Positions 25,237-34,160 are shown, numbered from the stretch's first letter. The stretch is 64,000 nucleotides of DNA from Syntrophus sp963665935 (GCA_963665935.1 OY762510.1:2728001-2792000), one strand, 5' to 3'. Notes: generated by a model from the sequence alone, not told the origin. Numbers and translations are program-made.

Positions 25237-26310
25237 TTATACCGGGGGAAAAATCTTTGCAACTTTTTCCAGTGAACCGACCCGAACGCCGACCAGCCGG
25301 ACCTTACGGCCTGTCAGCTCAACCCGCTTCAAACAGGAAAAAGCGAGACGCCGGATTTCCTCTTCCTTCTGAACCGCTTCCGGGGTGGAACAGGCCCGGG
25401 TCACCGTGTGGAAGTCGCTGTAGCGGATCTTCAGGGATACATTCCTGGCGGCGTAGCCTTTTGCGGTCAGATCGGAAACTACCTCCCGCGTCAGTTCGGC
25501 AAGCGTCCTGGCGATAGCCTGCCAGTTCTTCTCGTCCACCTGGAAGGTGGTCTCCCGGCTGAAGGATTTCGGCTCCCAGGAGGTGATCAGGAGGCTCTCA
25601 TCGATGCCCCGTGCCGCCTCATAGAGATAGTGACCATAGGAAGGACCGAACCGCTGAACAAGGATTTCAAGCGGCAAGGCTGCCAACTGTCCGATCGTTT
25701 CAATATTCATCGCCTTAAGAATTTCTTCCGTCTTCGGTCCGATGCCGTAGAGCTTTCGAATCGGCATAGGCCAGAGTTTGACCTCGATGTCACCTTCCTT
25801 GAAAATCGTTACCCCGTCGGGCTTCTCCATGTCGGAGGCGATCTTTGCCAGCAGCTTGTTCGGGGCAATGCCGATAGAACAGGTCAAACCGGTTTTTTCA
25901 TCAATGCCGTCCTTGATCTTCCTGCAGATTTCTTCATTGGTCTCCGGTTTGTCGGAAAGGTCCAGATAGGCTTCATCAATACCGACATCCTCCATGATCG
26001 GGGATATGTCCCGGAGCACTGCCTTGAACCGGCGGGAGACGGCGGCATAGGCTTCGTAATCCACGGGGAGGAAGATCGCCTGGGGGCAGAGTTTATAGGC
26101 CGTCCTCAGGGGAAGAGAGGAATAAATGCCGTATTTCCGTGCCTCATAATTGGCCGTCGAGACCACGCCCCTTTTAGAGGGATCGCCGCGGCCGCCGATG
26201 ACCACGGGTTTGCCCTTCAGCGCCGGATTCCTTTTTTCTTCGACAGCGGCGAAGAAGGCATCCATGTCGATATGGAGGATTCGTCGATGGGGAGGAGAAT
26301 GCAGGGTCAT
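25237..26310 (-). CDS. dinB: DNA polymerase IV (Y-family translesion polymerase)
   Basis: The 357-residue protein begins MTLHSPPHRRILHIDMDAFF; the palm carries the metal-binding HIDMDAFFAAVEEKRNP and EDVGIDEAYLDLSD motifs. NYEARKYGIYSSLPLRTAYK (fingers), the helix-hairpin-helix (KLYGIGPKTEEILKAMNIET) and the little-finger domain (SREVTFQ-like SRETTFQVDEKNWQ) follow. The start at 26310 is chosen because homologues begin here; the frame stays open to 26469 without homology. No clamp-binding QLxLF peptide is visible at the C terminus (ends RVGSLEKVAKIFPPV). Confidence 0.94.
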   Translation of the reverse strand: MTLHSPPHRRILHIDMDAFFAAVEEKRNPALKGKPVVIGGRGDPSKRGVVSTANYEARKYGIYSSLPLRTAYKLCPQAIFLPVDYEAYAAVSRRFKAVLRDISPIMEDVGIDEAYLDLSDKPETNEEICRKIKDGIDEKTGLTCSIGIAPNKLLAKIASDMEKPDGVTIFKEGDIEVKLWPMPIRKLYGIGPKTEEILKAMNIETIGQLAALPLEILVQRFGPSYGHYLYEAARGIDESLLITSWEPKSFSRETTFQVDEKNWQAIARTLAELTREVVSDLTAKGYAARNVSLKIRYSDFHTVTRACSTPEAVQKEEEIRRLAFSCLKRVELTGRKVRLVGVRVGSLEKVAKIFPPV

Positions 26311-26517
26311 GAAGCTTCTTACGTGTTCCTTTACTTTTCCGGGCGCATAACTTATAAAATTACGGTGCTCAGGCCGATTCCGGCAGTTTTTAAGGTGAAT
26401 ATCCTCGAAGGCTGATATCGCGCAGAAAGAGTATAAACACAAAATGCTCTTTGCGGCATCAACTTTCAATCAAAGATTTCAATAACGGAAGATGGACATT
26501 GGTGGATCAGAACTCTT

Positions 26518-27150
26518 ATGGAACAGGCGAATAAAGACGGCAACAGCATTGATGTGGTTCTCTTCGATTTCGGCGGCGTGCTTGCCGAAGAAGGTTGGAA
26601 ACAGGGGTTCCGGGTGATTGCGGAAGCGAACGGGCTGGATGGAGAGGACCTGGTCCGGGAAGCCGGCGACACGGTATATGCGACCGGTTACATAACGGGA
26701 AGGGGTTCTGAAAGCAGTTTCTGGCAGGCGATGAGAGAGCAGAAAGGCGTCAAAGGGAATGACGCCGCATTGAATTTCGAGATTGTTTCCCGGTTTCTTC
26801 CCCGGGAATGGATGTTCGATCTGGTGAAAAGATTGAAGGCGGAACAGCGGACGGTCGGCATTCTCAGCGATCAGACGGACATCCTGGACAAGCTGAATGC
26901 GCGGTTCGATTTCTTCAAGTTCTTTGATTTCGTCTTCAACAGCTACCATATCGGAAAGGGCAAGCGGGATCGTTCCCTCTTCGATGACATTTCCCGCCTC
27001 TTGAAGACAGAGCCGGCAAAGATCCTCTTTGTCGACGATGACCCGGGAAACGTTGAACGGGCCAGACAGAGCGGCTGGCAGGCGCTCCTCTATATCGACC
27101 GGCATTCATTTTGTGCGGCCATGGAGGAGATGCTTTCGATAAAAGGATGA
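26518..27150 (+). CDS. HAD-superfamily hydrolase
   Basis: The 210-residue protein shows HAD motif I in VVLFDFGGVLAEEG, motif II in VGILSDQTDILDKL, motif III lysine in GKRDRSLFDD and motif IV in KILFVDDDPGNVERARQSGW. The first motif is DFGG rather than DxD, so the general acid Asp is replaced by Gly, as in haloacid dehalogenase/epoxide hydrolase-like members. The substrate is unknown. Its stop overlaps the start of the GIY-YIG gene. Confidence 0.88.
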   Translation: MEQANKDGNSIDVVLFDFGGVLAEEGWKQGFRVIAEANGLDGEDLVREAGDTVYATGYITGRGSESSFWQAMREQKGVKGNDAALNFEIVSRFLPREWMFDLVKRLKAEQRTVGILSDQTDILDKLNARFDFFKFFDFVFNSYHIGKGKRDRSLFDDISRLLKTEPAKILFVDDDPGNVERARQSGWQALLYIDRHSFCAAMEEMLSIKG

Positions 27151-27416
27151 ACAGCCACTACGTCTATATCCTGGAATGTTCCGACAAGACCCTGTACACA
27201 GGCTGGACGAATAACCTGGAAAAGCGTGTTCAGGAACACAACAGCAGCCGATACGGGGCGAAATACACCTCTTCCCGGCGGCCGGTCAAGCTGGTCTATG
27301 TTGAGAGGCTAGCCAGCCTGTCGGAGGTGCTGAAACGGGAAGGGCAGATCAAGAAATTGTCCCGGAAGAAAAAGCTGCAGTTAATCGAAAACGGTTTGGA
27401 CACAGAACGAGGATGA
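27147..27416 (+). CDS. GIY-YIG domain protein (UPF0213/YhbQ type)
   Basis: The 89-residue protein is one GIY-YIG nuclease domain: YVYILECSDKTLYTGWTNNL, then EKRVQEHNSSRYGAKYTSSR and EVLKREGQIKKLSRKKKLQL. The family is thought to act on damaged or branched DNA. The ATG at 27147 overlaps the upstream stop (ATGA), so the two are coupled. Confidence 0.93.
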   Translation: MNSHYVYILECSDKTLYTGWTNNLEKRVQEHNSSRYGAKYTSSRRPVKLVYVERLASLSEVLKREGQIKKLSRKKKLQLIENGLDTERG

Positions 27417-27435
27417 TATCGAAGAGGCAGGGCAG

Positions 27436-27837
27436 ATGAAGAAGAAACTATTTTTGATTTTGATGCTTTTTTTGACGGGTTGTGCCGGCGGACCCGTTCT
27501 TTATCCCAATGCGTACCTCCAGAAGGTCGGGGAAGCGCAGGCCCAGAAGGATGTCGCGGCATGCGAGGTTCTTGCCGATCGTTACGTCAAATCCGACGCA
27601 GGTCTGGCGGCGGCCAAAAGTACGGCCATCGGCGGGGCGGGAGGAGCAGTCATCGGGGGCGCCGCAGGGGCCGTGACGGGCAACCTGGGACGGGGTCTTG
27701 GCGTTGGCGCTGCCACCGGCGCCGCTGCGGGTCTGGTGCACGGCATCATTCAGGCTTCGGAACCAAGCCCCATTTTCAAGAACTTCATGATTCGGTGTTT
27801 GCAGGAAAGGGGATACGAAGTCATCGGGTGGGAATAA
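27436..27837 (+). CDS. Glycine-zipper lipoprotein
   Basis: The 133-residue protein has a lipoprotein signal (KKKLFLILMLFLTGCAGG, lipobox LTGC) and a glycine zipper (AIGGAGGAVIGGAAGAVTGN and RGLGVGAATGAAAGLVHGI), which suggests membrane insertion or oligomerisation. The C-terminal FMIRCLQERGYEVIGWE is common in small outer-membrane lipoproteins of this type. It follows the GIY-YIG gene on the same strand. Confidence 0.88.
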   Translation: MKKKLFLILMLFLTGCAGGPVLYPNAYLQKVGEAQAQKDVAACEVLADRYVKSDAGLAAAKSTAIGGAGGAVIGGAAGAVTGNLGRGLGVGAATGAAAGLVHGIIQASEPSPIFKNFMIRCLQERGYEVIGWE

Positions 27838-28046
27838 GGAATCGGGCAATCCAACCATCCCTCCCATAATCCCTAAACAGATAGAAAGTGAATTGGAGTT
27901 TGGGATGATCCAGGCTGCCCACCTCCTGACTTCTCAATGCAAGCCTCAGTGCCTCTTCAATTCTAGGATGTTGGAACTGAAACCCTGAAGGCAGCCGTGT
28001 GTCCTTGACGGTTAGAATGCTGCCAAGAAGCTCCTCCGAGAAAATA

Positions 28047-28514
28047 ATGATGAAAATACTGTCGTTGTCACTCGGTTTCCTATTCACCTTGCCTTTCGTG
28101 TTACAGACCTATTCCTTGATCCCCTTTCTCGGGCGAAAAAAAGCCCTTCACATTGTCGGAAGGCAGTTGACATCGACGGCCGTCCTGGGGCTGAAAATAT
28201 TGATTCCACGCATAAATTCGAAGCGGGATTATTCAATGTTCAAGGAGAAGGTGAAAAGGAATTTCCTCTTCATCGGGAAGCTCTATCATTTAAGAATTGA
28301 AAACGAAACGCTGGATAAAATTGAATTTCGGTTTCAGTTCTGTCCCGTTTCAACAATGCTCAAGATCTTCGGGTTGTCGGATCTCTGCAGGTATTCCTGT
28401 GCGGGAGATTGGGAGATTGCAAAGGAGAACAAGGAATATTGGACGTTTTCAAGAGAACAGACGATCGGGACAGGAGGGCGGTATTGCAATCATACCTACT
28501 CAAGAAAGGAATAA
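28047..28514 (+). CDS. L-2-amino-thiazoline-4-carboxylic acid hydrolase-like protein
   Basis: The 155-residue protein has an N-terminal hydrophobic segment (ILSLSLGFLFTLPFVLQTYS) and a C-terminal half with the Cys pattern of this family: EFRFQFCPVSTMLKIFGLSD, LCRYSCAGDWEIAKE and TFSREQTIGTGGRYCNH. In soil pseudomonads the named enzyme opens a thiazoline to give cysteine, but many members have unknown function. The first of two adjacent ATGs is used as start. It lies just upstream of the lipid cluster on the same strand; a role there is only a guess. Confidence 0.6.
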   Translation: MMKILSLSLGFLFTLPFVLQTYSLIPFLGRKKALHIVGRQLTSTAVLGLKILIPRINSKRDYSMFKEKVKRNFLFIGKLYHLRIENETLDKIEFRFQFCPVSTMLKIFGLSDLCRYSCAGDWEIAKENKEYWTFSREQTIGTGGRYCNHTYSRKE

Positions 28515-28554
28515 ACCCTTTACCTTTCATTCGTCGGAAGGTTCCAAAAGCCTG

Positions 28555-28583
28555 ATTGACAGGAGGGACTTTCTCAGGTAATC
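28555..28583 (+). promoter_or_regulatory. Possible promoter of the lipid cluster
   Basis: TTGACA near 28555, a 17-base spacer and TAATCG. The -35 box is perfect, the -10 box poor. It lies about 140 bases before the first acyl carrier protein gene, in the only sizeable gap upstream of the cluster. Confidence 0.3.
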
Positions 28584-28721
28584 GATCCTTGTATGAGACC
28601 AATAGACGGGGAAAGGACTCCCCTTGGGTGAAAAATAGAACCAGAATTCCGGAGCGGGTTGTATATATAAGAAAAATTCAGGTGCCGGGCTGCGGATTTC
28701 AATTTTTTATAGAGGTTGTAC

Positions 28722-28988
28722 ATGGAGAAATTGATTGGTGAACTGAGGAATAAGATCATTGAAACGTTGAACCTTATGGATGTTCCTCCCGAGGATATCC
28801 CCCTGGATGATCCGTTGATCGGTACGGAACTGGGGCTCGATTCCATCGATGTGCTGGAGCTTGTCATGATGCTGGAAAAGGACTACGGCGTCGTTGTGGA
28901 CAGCAAGGAGCTGGGGATGAAGGTATTTGCCTCGCTGAGGAATCTGGCTCAGTACGTCCAGGAAAACCGCGTGGAGACGACGGATTGA
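28722..28988 (+). CDS. Acyl carrier protein
   Basis: The 88-residue protein has the phosphopantetheine site in GTELGLDSIDVLELVMMLEK (Ser41) and a typical four-helix ACP pattern. AGAGG lies six bases before the ATG. It is the first gene of the lipid/polyketide-type cluster and its stop overlaps the start of the ketosynthase gene. It differs from the second ACP at 33868, so the pathway has two carriers. Confidence 0.93.
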   Translation: MEKLIGELRNKIIETLNLMDVPPEDIPLDDPLIGTELGLDSIDVLELVMMLEKDYGVVVDSKELGMKVFASLRNLAQYVQENRVETTD

Positions 28989-31150
28989 CCCGAAAGCGGA
29001 TCTTTGTGACGGGGATGGGCATGATCAGCCCTCTCGGGGTGAATGTGCCGAATACCCTGCAGGCTCTCCATGGTTCGAATTCGGGCCTCAAACCCCTCAC
29101 CAGGTTTCCGGCTCCCTGTCTTCTGCCCGTCGGTGAGATTCCGGAAGGAACGCCGCCGGCGGAACCAATGCCCGCCACGCATCGATATGCCCTGGCTGCC
29201 GCCTGCGAGGCGGTCAAGGGCCAGTCTGAACCGCCGGAAAGTGTGATCGTGGGAACCACGACCGGGGGGATGCCGCTGACGGAAGAAAGGTTGAGGCAGG
29301 GAGTGACCGTTCCCGCCGCCTACCGTTATCACGCCACCTCATCAATCGCCGAAACAATCGCACAAAAACTCAACTGCCGGGGACCGGTCTGGACGATTTC
29401 CACTGCCTGCTCTTCCGGGGCGGTTGCCCTGGCCCTGGCCCTGGAACTGCTCCGCAATGGCCGATTTCAGCGGGTTCTAGCCGGCGGTGCCGATGCCCTG
29501 TGCCGGTTGACCTATTTCGGCTTTACCAGCCTTCAAGTTCTCGATCCCCGGGGAGGGCACCCCTTCGACCTTTCCCGGAAAGGATTGTCCCTGGGGGAAG
29601 GGGCGGCGATGCTGCTGCTGGTCGCGGCGGAATTTCCGCCGGAAGGGGCGCTGGCCGAACTGGCAGGAGCCGGATTGTCCTGTGATGCCTGGCACCCTTC
29701 GTCCCCGCAACCAGAGGGGGCCGGAGCCCTGAAAGCCATGGCAAAGGCACTGGACGATGCCGGAATCTCTACGGCTGAAGTCGATCACGTCAATCTTCAC
29801 GGGACGGGGACGCCGGACAATGATTCCGCCGAGGCGCGGGCCCTTAGGGAGCTCTTTAGAGACGGCGTGCCGCCGGTGGCTTCCGTTAAGGGCGCCTTGG
29901 GACATTCCCTGGCCGCTGCCGGCGCCCTGGAAGCGGTGATTTCCGTTGCGACGATTTTGTCGGGAAAGATCCCTCCGACGGTTGGTTTTGAGGTAGCCGA
30001 TCCGGCCTTGAAGATTTGCCCGACTCACGAAACAGTCAAGGCCAGGGTCAACACCGTGATGTCCAACTCTTTCGGCTTCGGCGGGAACAATGCCGCACTC
30101 ATCTTTCGTTATCTTGAATCTCCGGGCAGGCATCGGGCAGGTGACAAGATGCGATCCTTTTCCATCCAGGGAGAGGCCTGTTTCACCGGCGTCGGGGATC
30201 TTGCCGAGACGCTTGCCGCTCTGGAGGCAGGCAGATCCTGTTCGGGTCAACAGGATACGGCGATGATTTCCCGGTCCCTGAATGCCCGGGCCGTCCGCCG
30301 CCTCAAGCGGCTGCCGCGCATGGTCCTGGCCCTGGCGAAGGCCGCCTGTCCTGATCGGGTTACGGGTAACCAGCCGAGTTCCGTTTTTTTCGGTACGGGC
30401 TGGGGGCCCCTGTCGGAGACCCGTGATTTTCTTACCCAGCTTTTCGAATCGGGAGATCGTTTTGCCAGTCCTTTTGATTTTATCGGTTCCGTTCACAATG
30501 CACCGGCGGGGCAGGTGGGGATGGAATTTCAGGCCAAAGGGCCGAACCTGACACTGACCGGCGGCGAAGCGGCCTTTGAGCAGGCTCTGGAAGGGGCAGC
30601 ACTGCTGGCTTGCGGAGGAGAAGAGACGCTGCTGTTGGTGGGGGCGGATGAATATTCCCCGGCCTGGACGCCCCTTTTTGATCTCTCGGCGGTTATGGGC
30701 CCGCCTTCAGATGGCGGCGGAGCGCTCTGGTTGAAAAGGGCGGCTTCAAATGAGGGATTGAGAATCCTGCCGGTCTTTTTGGGATCGGGGGAACGGAACG
30801 ACCGGGTTGTAGAAAATCTGGCGGACTGTCTCGGTGGAGGAAAGGAATTCTGCCGGCGAATCGGTGCGGTTCTGGCCGGACTTCCCGCCGCGCAGTACCG
30901 GGAGGGTCGGCAACGGCTGACAGAGTTCCTCGAACGGACCGGATATTCCGGTCCTGTGCTCGATTATCGCAAGGTGATCGGGGAATTTGCATCGGCGTCG
31001 GCGGTGGCCACGGTTCTGGGCGTGTCTTTTCTCCGGAAAGGGGAGATCCCTGCGGCGCTGAACAATGGTCAAGCCTTTCCCCTGAATGGTCGGGGGATTC
31101 TCGTCCTCGGTCTGGGGAGCGAAATTTCCGCCGTGGAGATTCTGGGCTGA
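28985..31150 (+). CDS. Beta-ketoacyl synthase fused to a catalytically dead ketosynthase-like (CLF-type) domain
   Basis: The 721-residue protein has two thiolase-fold domains. Domain 1 (about 1-378) is a complete ketosynthase: Cys142 in TISTACSSGAVAL, His272 in HVNLHGTGTPDND, Lys302 and His307 in ASVKGALGHSLAAAGALEA. Domain 2 (about 385-721) keeps fold landmarks (SVFFGTGWGPLSETRDFLTQ and FIGSVHNAPAGQVGMEFQ) but the Cys position reads TLTGGEAAFEQAL and no catalytic His motifs follow. This is the arrangement of a KS and chain-length factor, here in one chain. The TTG start overlaps the ACP stop; an internal ATG would remove the first strand. Confidence 0.88.
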   Translation: MTRKRIFVTGMGMISPLGVNVPNTLQALHGSNSGLKPLTRFPAPCLLPVGEIPEGTPPAEPMPATHRYALAAACEAVKGQSEPPESVIVGTTTGGMPLTEERLRQGVTVPAAYRYHATSSIAETIAQKLNCRGPVWTISTACSSGAVALALALELLRNGRFQRVLAGGADALCRLTYFGFTSLQVLDPRGGHPFDLSRKGLSLGEGAAMLLLVAAEFPPEGALAELAGAGLSCDAWHPSSPQPEGAGALKAMAKALDDAGISTAEVDHVNLHGTGTPDNDSAEARALRELFRDGVPPVASVKGALGHSLAAAGALEAVISVATILSGKIPPTVGFEVADPALKICPTHETVKARVNTVMSNSFGFGGNNAALIFRYLESPGRHRAGDKMRSFSIQGEACFTGVGDLAETLAALEAGRSCSGQQDTAMISRSLNARAVRRLKRLPRMVLALAKAACPDRVTGNQPSSVFFGTGWGPLSETRDFLTQLFESGDRFASPFDFIGSVHNAPAGQVGMEFQAKGPNLTLTGGEAAFEQALEGAALLACGGEETLLLVGADEYSPAWTPLFDLSAVMGPPSDGGGALWLKRAASNEGLRILPVFLGSGERNDRVVENLADCLGGGKEFCRRIGAVLAGLPAAQYREGRQRLTEFLERTGYSGPVLDYRKVIGEFASASAVATVLGVSFLRKGEIPAALNNGQAFPLNGRGILVLGLGSEISAVEILG

Positions 31151-31165
31151 TCGGGAAGGACCGGA

Positions 31166-32521
31166 ATGAACGTTTTATTGATTTCCGCCAATACGATGAC
31201 CTCGACCTATGCAATCTACCCGCTGGGACTGGATTATGTGGCCGGAGCGCTGCAGCCGAAGCATCGGGTGAAGATCCTGGACCGGAATCTCTATGCCGAT
31301 CCGGAGACCTTCTGCGAGGCGGTGCGCGAGGCCGCCCCGGAGGTGATCGGGATATCCATCCGGAACATCGACACCACGGATATCTGCAATTCCGGTTCTG
31401 CTCTTGACGGCTGCCGGGAGGTCATCCGGTCCGTCCGGTCCGTTTCTTCCGCGCCGGTCGTGCTGGGGGGCTGCGGATTTACCCTTTTTCCGGCGGAACT
31501 GATGAGCCGGATGGAGGCCGATTTCGGGATCGTCGGCGAAGGGGAACGGTTCCGTGCCTTTCTCGATGTCCTTGAACGTGGCGGGGACGTATCTTCCCTC
31601 CCATGTGTTGTGTTGAAGGGGCAAAGGGTATCCCTGCCGGAACCCTGGCCGGAGGCGGCCTGTCGGGCCTTTGATTCAGCAAACGCCCATGTGTCCTTTT
31701 ACCTGCAGCGGGGAGGAATCCTCAATCTTCAGAGCAAACGGGGCTGCCCCTACGAGTGCATCTACTGCACCTATCCCGAAATTGAAGGCCGTCGATTCCG
31801 GTTCCATGATCCCCTGGCGGTGGCCCGGGAGGCTCGCGCCCTTCAGGACGGCGGAGCGAAGTTTCTCTACTTTACGGATTCCGTCTTCAACAGCCATGAA
31901 GGCCACAGCCTGGCCGTGGCAAAGGCCCTGATCGGGGCCGGCGTTTCCATCCCCTGGGGCGGCTTTTTTGCCCCGGTTCCTTCCCGGGAGGATTTTTATC
32001 GGACCCTTGCCGATGCCGGCCTGACCCATGTGGAATTCGGGACGGAATCCCTCTCGGACCGGATGCTGGCGGCGTACCGGAAGCCCTTCCGGACGGCCGG
32101 TGTTTACGGGGCTCACCAGCAGGCCCTTAAGGCAGGCGTGCATGTGGCCCATTTTTTTCTTCTGGGCGGTCCCGGCGAGAGCGGGGAGACCCTGGAGGAA
32201 ACCCTGGAGGGGGCGGAAAAACTGGAACGGGCCGTGTTCTTTTTTTTCTGCGGCCTGCGAATCTACCCCGGTACGGCAATTTACGATGTGGCTCTTCGCG
32301 AAGGGCAGATTGCCCCGGATTCTTCCCTGCTGGAACCGACGTTCTACCAGTCTCCGGAGATCAGCAGTGCGGAAATTTACCGGCGGTTGCAGGAAAGGGC
32401 AGGGGGGCGTCCGTCCTGGGTTGTGGGGTCCGGCGGCGAGAAAACAGGGGAAATTCTCTCCCGTCTCCATGGCCGAGGACACTCCGGTCCCCTCTGGGAA
32501 TATCTGATCCCCCGCCGGTGA
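31166..32521 (+). CDS. B12-binding-domain radical SAM enzyme
   Basis: The 451-residue protein has an N-terminal cobalamin-binding Rossmann domain (PLGLDYVAGALQPKHRVKIL, VIGISIRNIDTTD, VVLGGCGFTLFP, residues about 1-165) and a radical SAM barrel with the 4Fe-4S motif KRGCPYECIYC (Cys194, Cys198, Cys201), then EFGTESLSDRMLAAYRKPF and HFFLLGGPGESGETLEE. Such enzymes methylate unactivated carbons or catalyse ring and rearrangement reactions, in several cases on lipids (hopanoid methylase type). The substrate is inferred to be the ACP-bound or mature lipid of this cluster. Confidence 0.9.
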   Translation: MNVLLISANTMTSTYAIYPLGLDYVAGALQPKHRVKILDRNLYADPETFCEAVREAAPEVIGISIRNIDTTDICNSGSALDGCREVIRSVRSVSSAPVVLGGCGFTLFPAELMSRMEADFGIVGEGERFRAFLDVLERGGDVSSLPCVVLKGQRVSLPEPWPEAACRAFDSANAHVSFYLQRGGILNLQSKRGCPYECIYCTYPEIEGRRFRFHDPLAVAREARALQDGGAKFLYFTDSVFNSHEGHSLAVAKALIGAGVSIPWGGFFAPVPSREDFYRTLADAGLTHVEFGTESLSDRMLAAYRKPFRTAGVYGAHQQALKAGVHVAHFFLLGGPGESGETLEETLEGAEKLERAVFFFFCGLRIYPGTAIYDVALREGQIAPDSSLLEPTFYQSPEISSAEIYRRLQERAGGRPSWVVGSGGEKTGEILSRLHGRGHSGPLWEYLIPRR

Positions 32522-33336
32522 TGAAGCGATTCTTCCCCTCTCTGAAAACTCCGGCGCTCTGGGCCGGTCTGGCTGCCCTGTTCTCCGCGGCTGCCCTGTT
32601 CCCCCTGGAACCCCGCTGGAGCATTCTTCCGCTCCTTCTCTTTGTCCTCTCCTGTCTGCTGGCGCCCTTTTTCCCCCGCTGGGGCTATTTCCTGCCGGTG
32701 ATCAGCCGGGGACCTTCGAACACGCGGGGCGTTGCCCTGACCGTTGATGACGGTCCCGATCCGGAAATGACGCCCCGGCTCCTGGATCTGCTCAGGCAAC
32801 GGGGGATGAAGGCCACCTTTTTTGTGACGGGCAGGCAGGTTTTGAAGCATCCCGAACTGGTTCGGAAGATCCTTGCGGAAGGCCATACGGTAGGCAACCA
32901 TTCTTTCAGCCATGATGTCCTGCTGATGCTCCGGTCATCACGGCGTCTGGCGGAAGAGATCGACCGGCTGCAGGAGGTCCTATCTTCCTTCGGCATCCGT
33001 CCTCGCGTTTTCCGGCCGCCGGTGGGGATCACCAACCCCCGCCTCGGTCCGGTTCTCCGCCGGCGGGGAATGTCCTGTGTGAATTTCGACTGCCGGGCCT
33101 TGGATGCCGGCAACCGCCGGATTAAAGGGATTTCCCGCAAACTTCTAAAAAAAATGCGGCCGGGCAGCATCCTCCTGATTCATGATTTTCGGCCCTCGGC
33201 AGAGACGGACATTCGACAATGGATTACGGAAATCGATGCCCTGCTGGAAGGGATCGCCCGAAGTGGATATAAGGTTGTCCCGCTCCAGGAATTGACCGGC
33301 ATCCCGGTTATGGAAAAAGGCATTTCCGTTGCATAA
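32521..33336 (+). CDS. Membrane-anchored polysaccharide deacetylase (NodB-domain) protein
   Basis: The 271-residue protein has two N-terminal hydrophobic segments (about 12-28 and 33-52) and a NodB domain: VALTVDDGPDPEMTP (Asp76, Asp77), GHTVGNHSFSHD (His127, His131, metal ligands), VFRPPVGITNP and SILLIHDFRP. All catalytic motifs are present, so it should remove acyl groups from an N-acetyl sugar. Its place inside a lipid cluster suggests a glycolipid head-group modification (inference). The ATG overlaps the radical SAM stop (TGATG). Confidence 0.88.
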   Translation: MKRFFPSLKTPALWAGLAALFSAAALFPLEPRWSILPLLLFVLSCLLAPFFPRWGYFLPVISRGPSNTRGVALTVDDGPDPEMTPRLLDLLRQRGMKATFFVTGRQVLKHPELVRKILAEGHTVGNHSFSHDVLLMLRSSRRLAEEIDRLQEVLSSFGIRPRVFRPPVGITNPRLGPVLRRRGMSCVNFDCRALDAGNRRIKGISRKLLKKMRPGSILLIHDFRPSAETDIRQWITEIDALLEGIARSGYKVVPLQELTGIPVMEKGISVA

Positions 33337-33444
33337 AAAAATTTTTGCCTGACTCTTAAAACAGTGGTATAGACGACAACTTCGATGTAGAAACATGAAG
33401 TTTCCAGTTGCAGTCTCGGATCATCGGCCGACAGGAAGAAGAGG

Positions 33445-33819
33445 ATGGAAACCTGGGATATTCCGGCAGACATGACTTTTCAGCCGCCGAATGGCGTGAT
33501 TATTCAGGCCAGGGCGCCGCAGAATTCGCCGTGGTTTGACGGTCACTTTCCCGGACAGCCGATCCTGCCCGGCATTGCCCTGATTTCTCTGGTAAAAAGA
33601 GGCATCCGTTATTTTGGTGAAAAACAGAAACTGAATTTCCAGCATTTCGGGATTCGCAAAGCAAGGTTCACCCTGCCCATACGACCGGGCGATGCCTTTG
33701 AAATCTCGCTGCTGTGCCGGGTTTCAGAGGGGAAACTGGTTGCTTCCTTCAAGATACACTTCAAGGGGGAGATGGCGGGAAACGGCATTGCGGAGGCTTC
33801 CTGTACGTCGGAGTCTTGA
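33445..33819 (+). CDS. Hotdog-fold 3-hydroxyacyl-ACP dehydratase (FabZ/ApeI-like)
   Basis: The 124-residue protein has the hotdog dehydratase motif WFDGHFPGQPILPGIALISL with the catalytic His34. The acidic residue that follows in FabZ/FabA (the E of IIEAMAQ) is replaced by Ser, as in some polyene-type dehydratases. It may therefore dehydrate with a changed mechanism or only bind the acyl chain. It lies between the deacetylase and the second ACP gene. Confidence 0.85.
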   Translation: METWDIPADMTFQPPNGVIIQARAPQNSPWFDGHFPGQPILPGIALISLVKRGIRYFGEKQKLNFQHFGIRKARFTLPIRPGDAFEISLLCRVSEGKLVASFKIHFKGEMAGNGIAEASCTSES

Positions 33820-33867
33820 AGAGCTGGTCGATTTGAAATTACGTGTTTTTAGGGAGGGAGTTACAAA

Positions 33868-34149
33868 ATGTCGGTAGATCTGGACATCAATGCGATCATT
33901 CGGCGCGTGGCCGAAATTGTCATCTTTGAATTGAAGCTTCAGGAGGTGACGGCGGACACCTTTGATCCGGAACTGGATCTCGTGGACGAATTGGGGATCG
34001 ACAGCATGGATCTGGCCACGATTGCCCTGGCATTGCAGGATGAGTACGATATCGAAATCGATGAAGACGATTATCCCGGCTTGAAAACGATCTCCCTCAT
34101 CGCCCGTTATATTGAAAAAAGGCTGACCGGAAACCCGTCGGCGAACTGA
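33868..34149 (+). CDS. Acyl carrier protein (second)
   Basis: The 93-residue protein has the phosphopantetheine site VDELGIDSMDLATIALALQD (Ser46) and an acidic helix III (YDIEIDEDDYPG). AGGGAGGGAG lies before the ATG. It is only distantly similar to the first ACP, which suggests that the two serve different partners, perhaps elongation and radical SAM tailoring. Confidence 0.93.
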   Translation: MSVDLDINAIIRRVAEIVIFELKLQEVTADTFDPELDLVDELGIDSMDLATIALALQDEYDIEIDEDDYPGLKTISLIARYIEKRLTGNPSAN

Positions 34150-34160
34150 ATAACCCTTTT

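Noticed and set aside
29477..30496. Long minus-strand frame inside the ketosynthase fusion
   Set aside because: No domain, highly basic and Gly/Arg-rich composition, fully within a gene with catalytic motifs.
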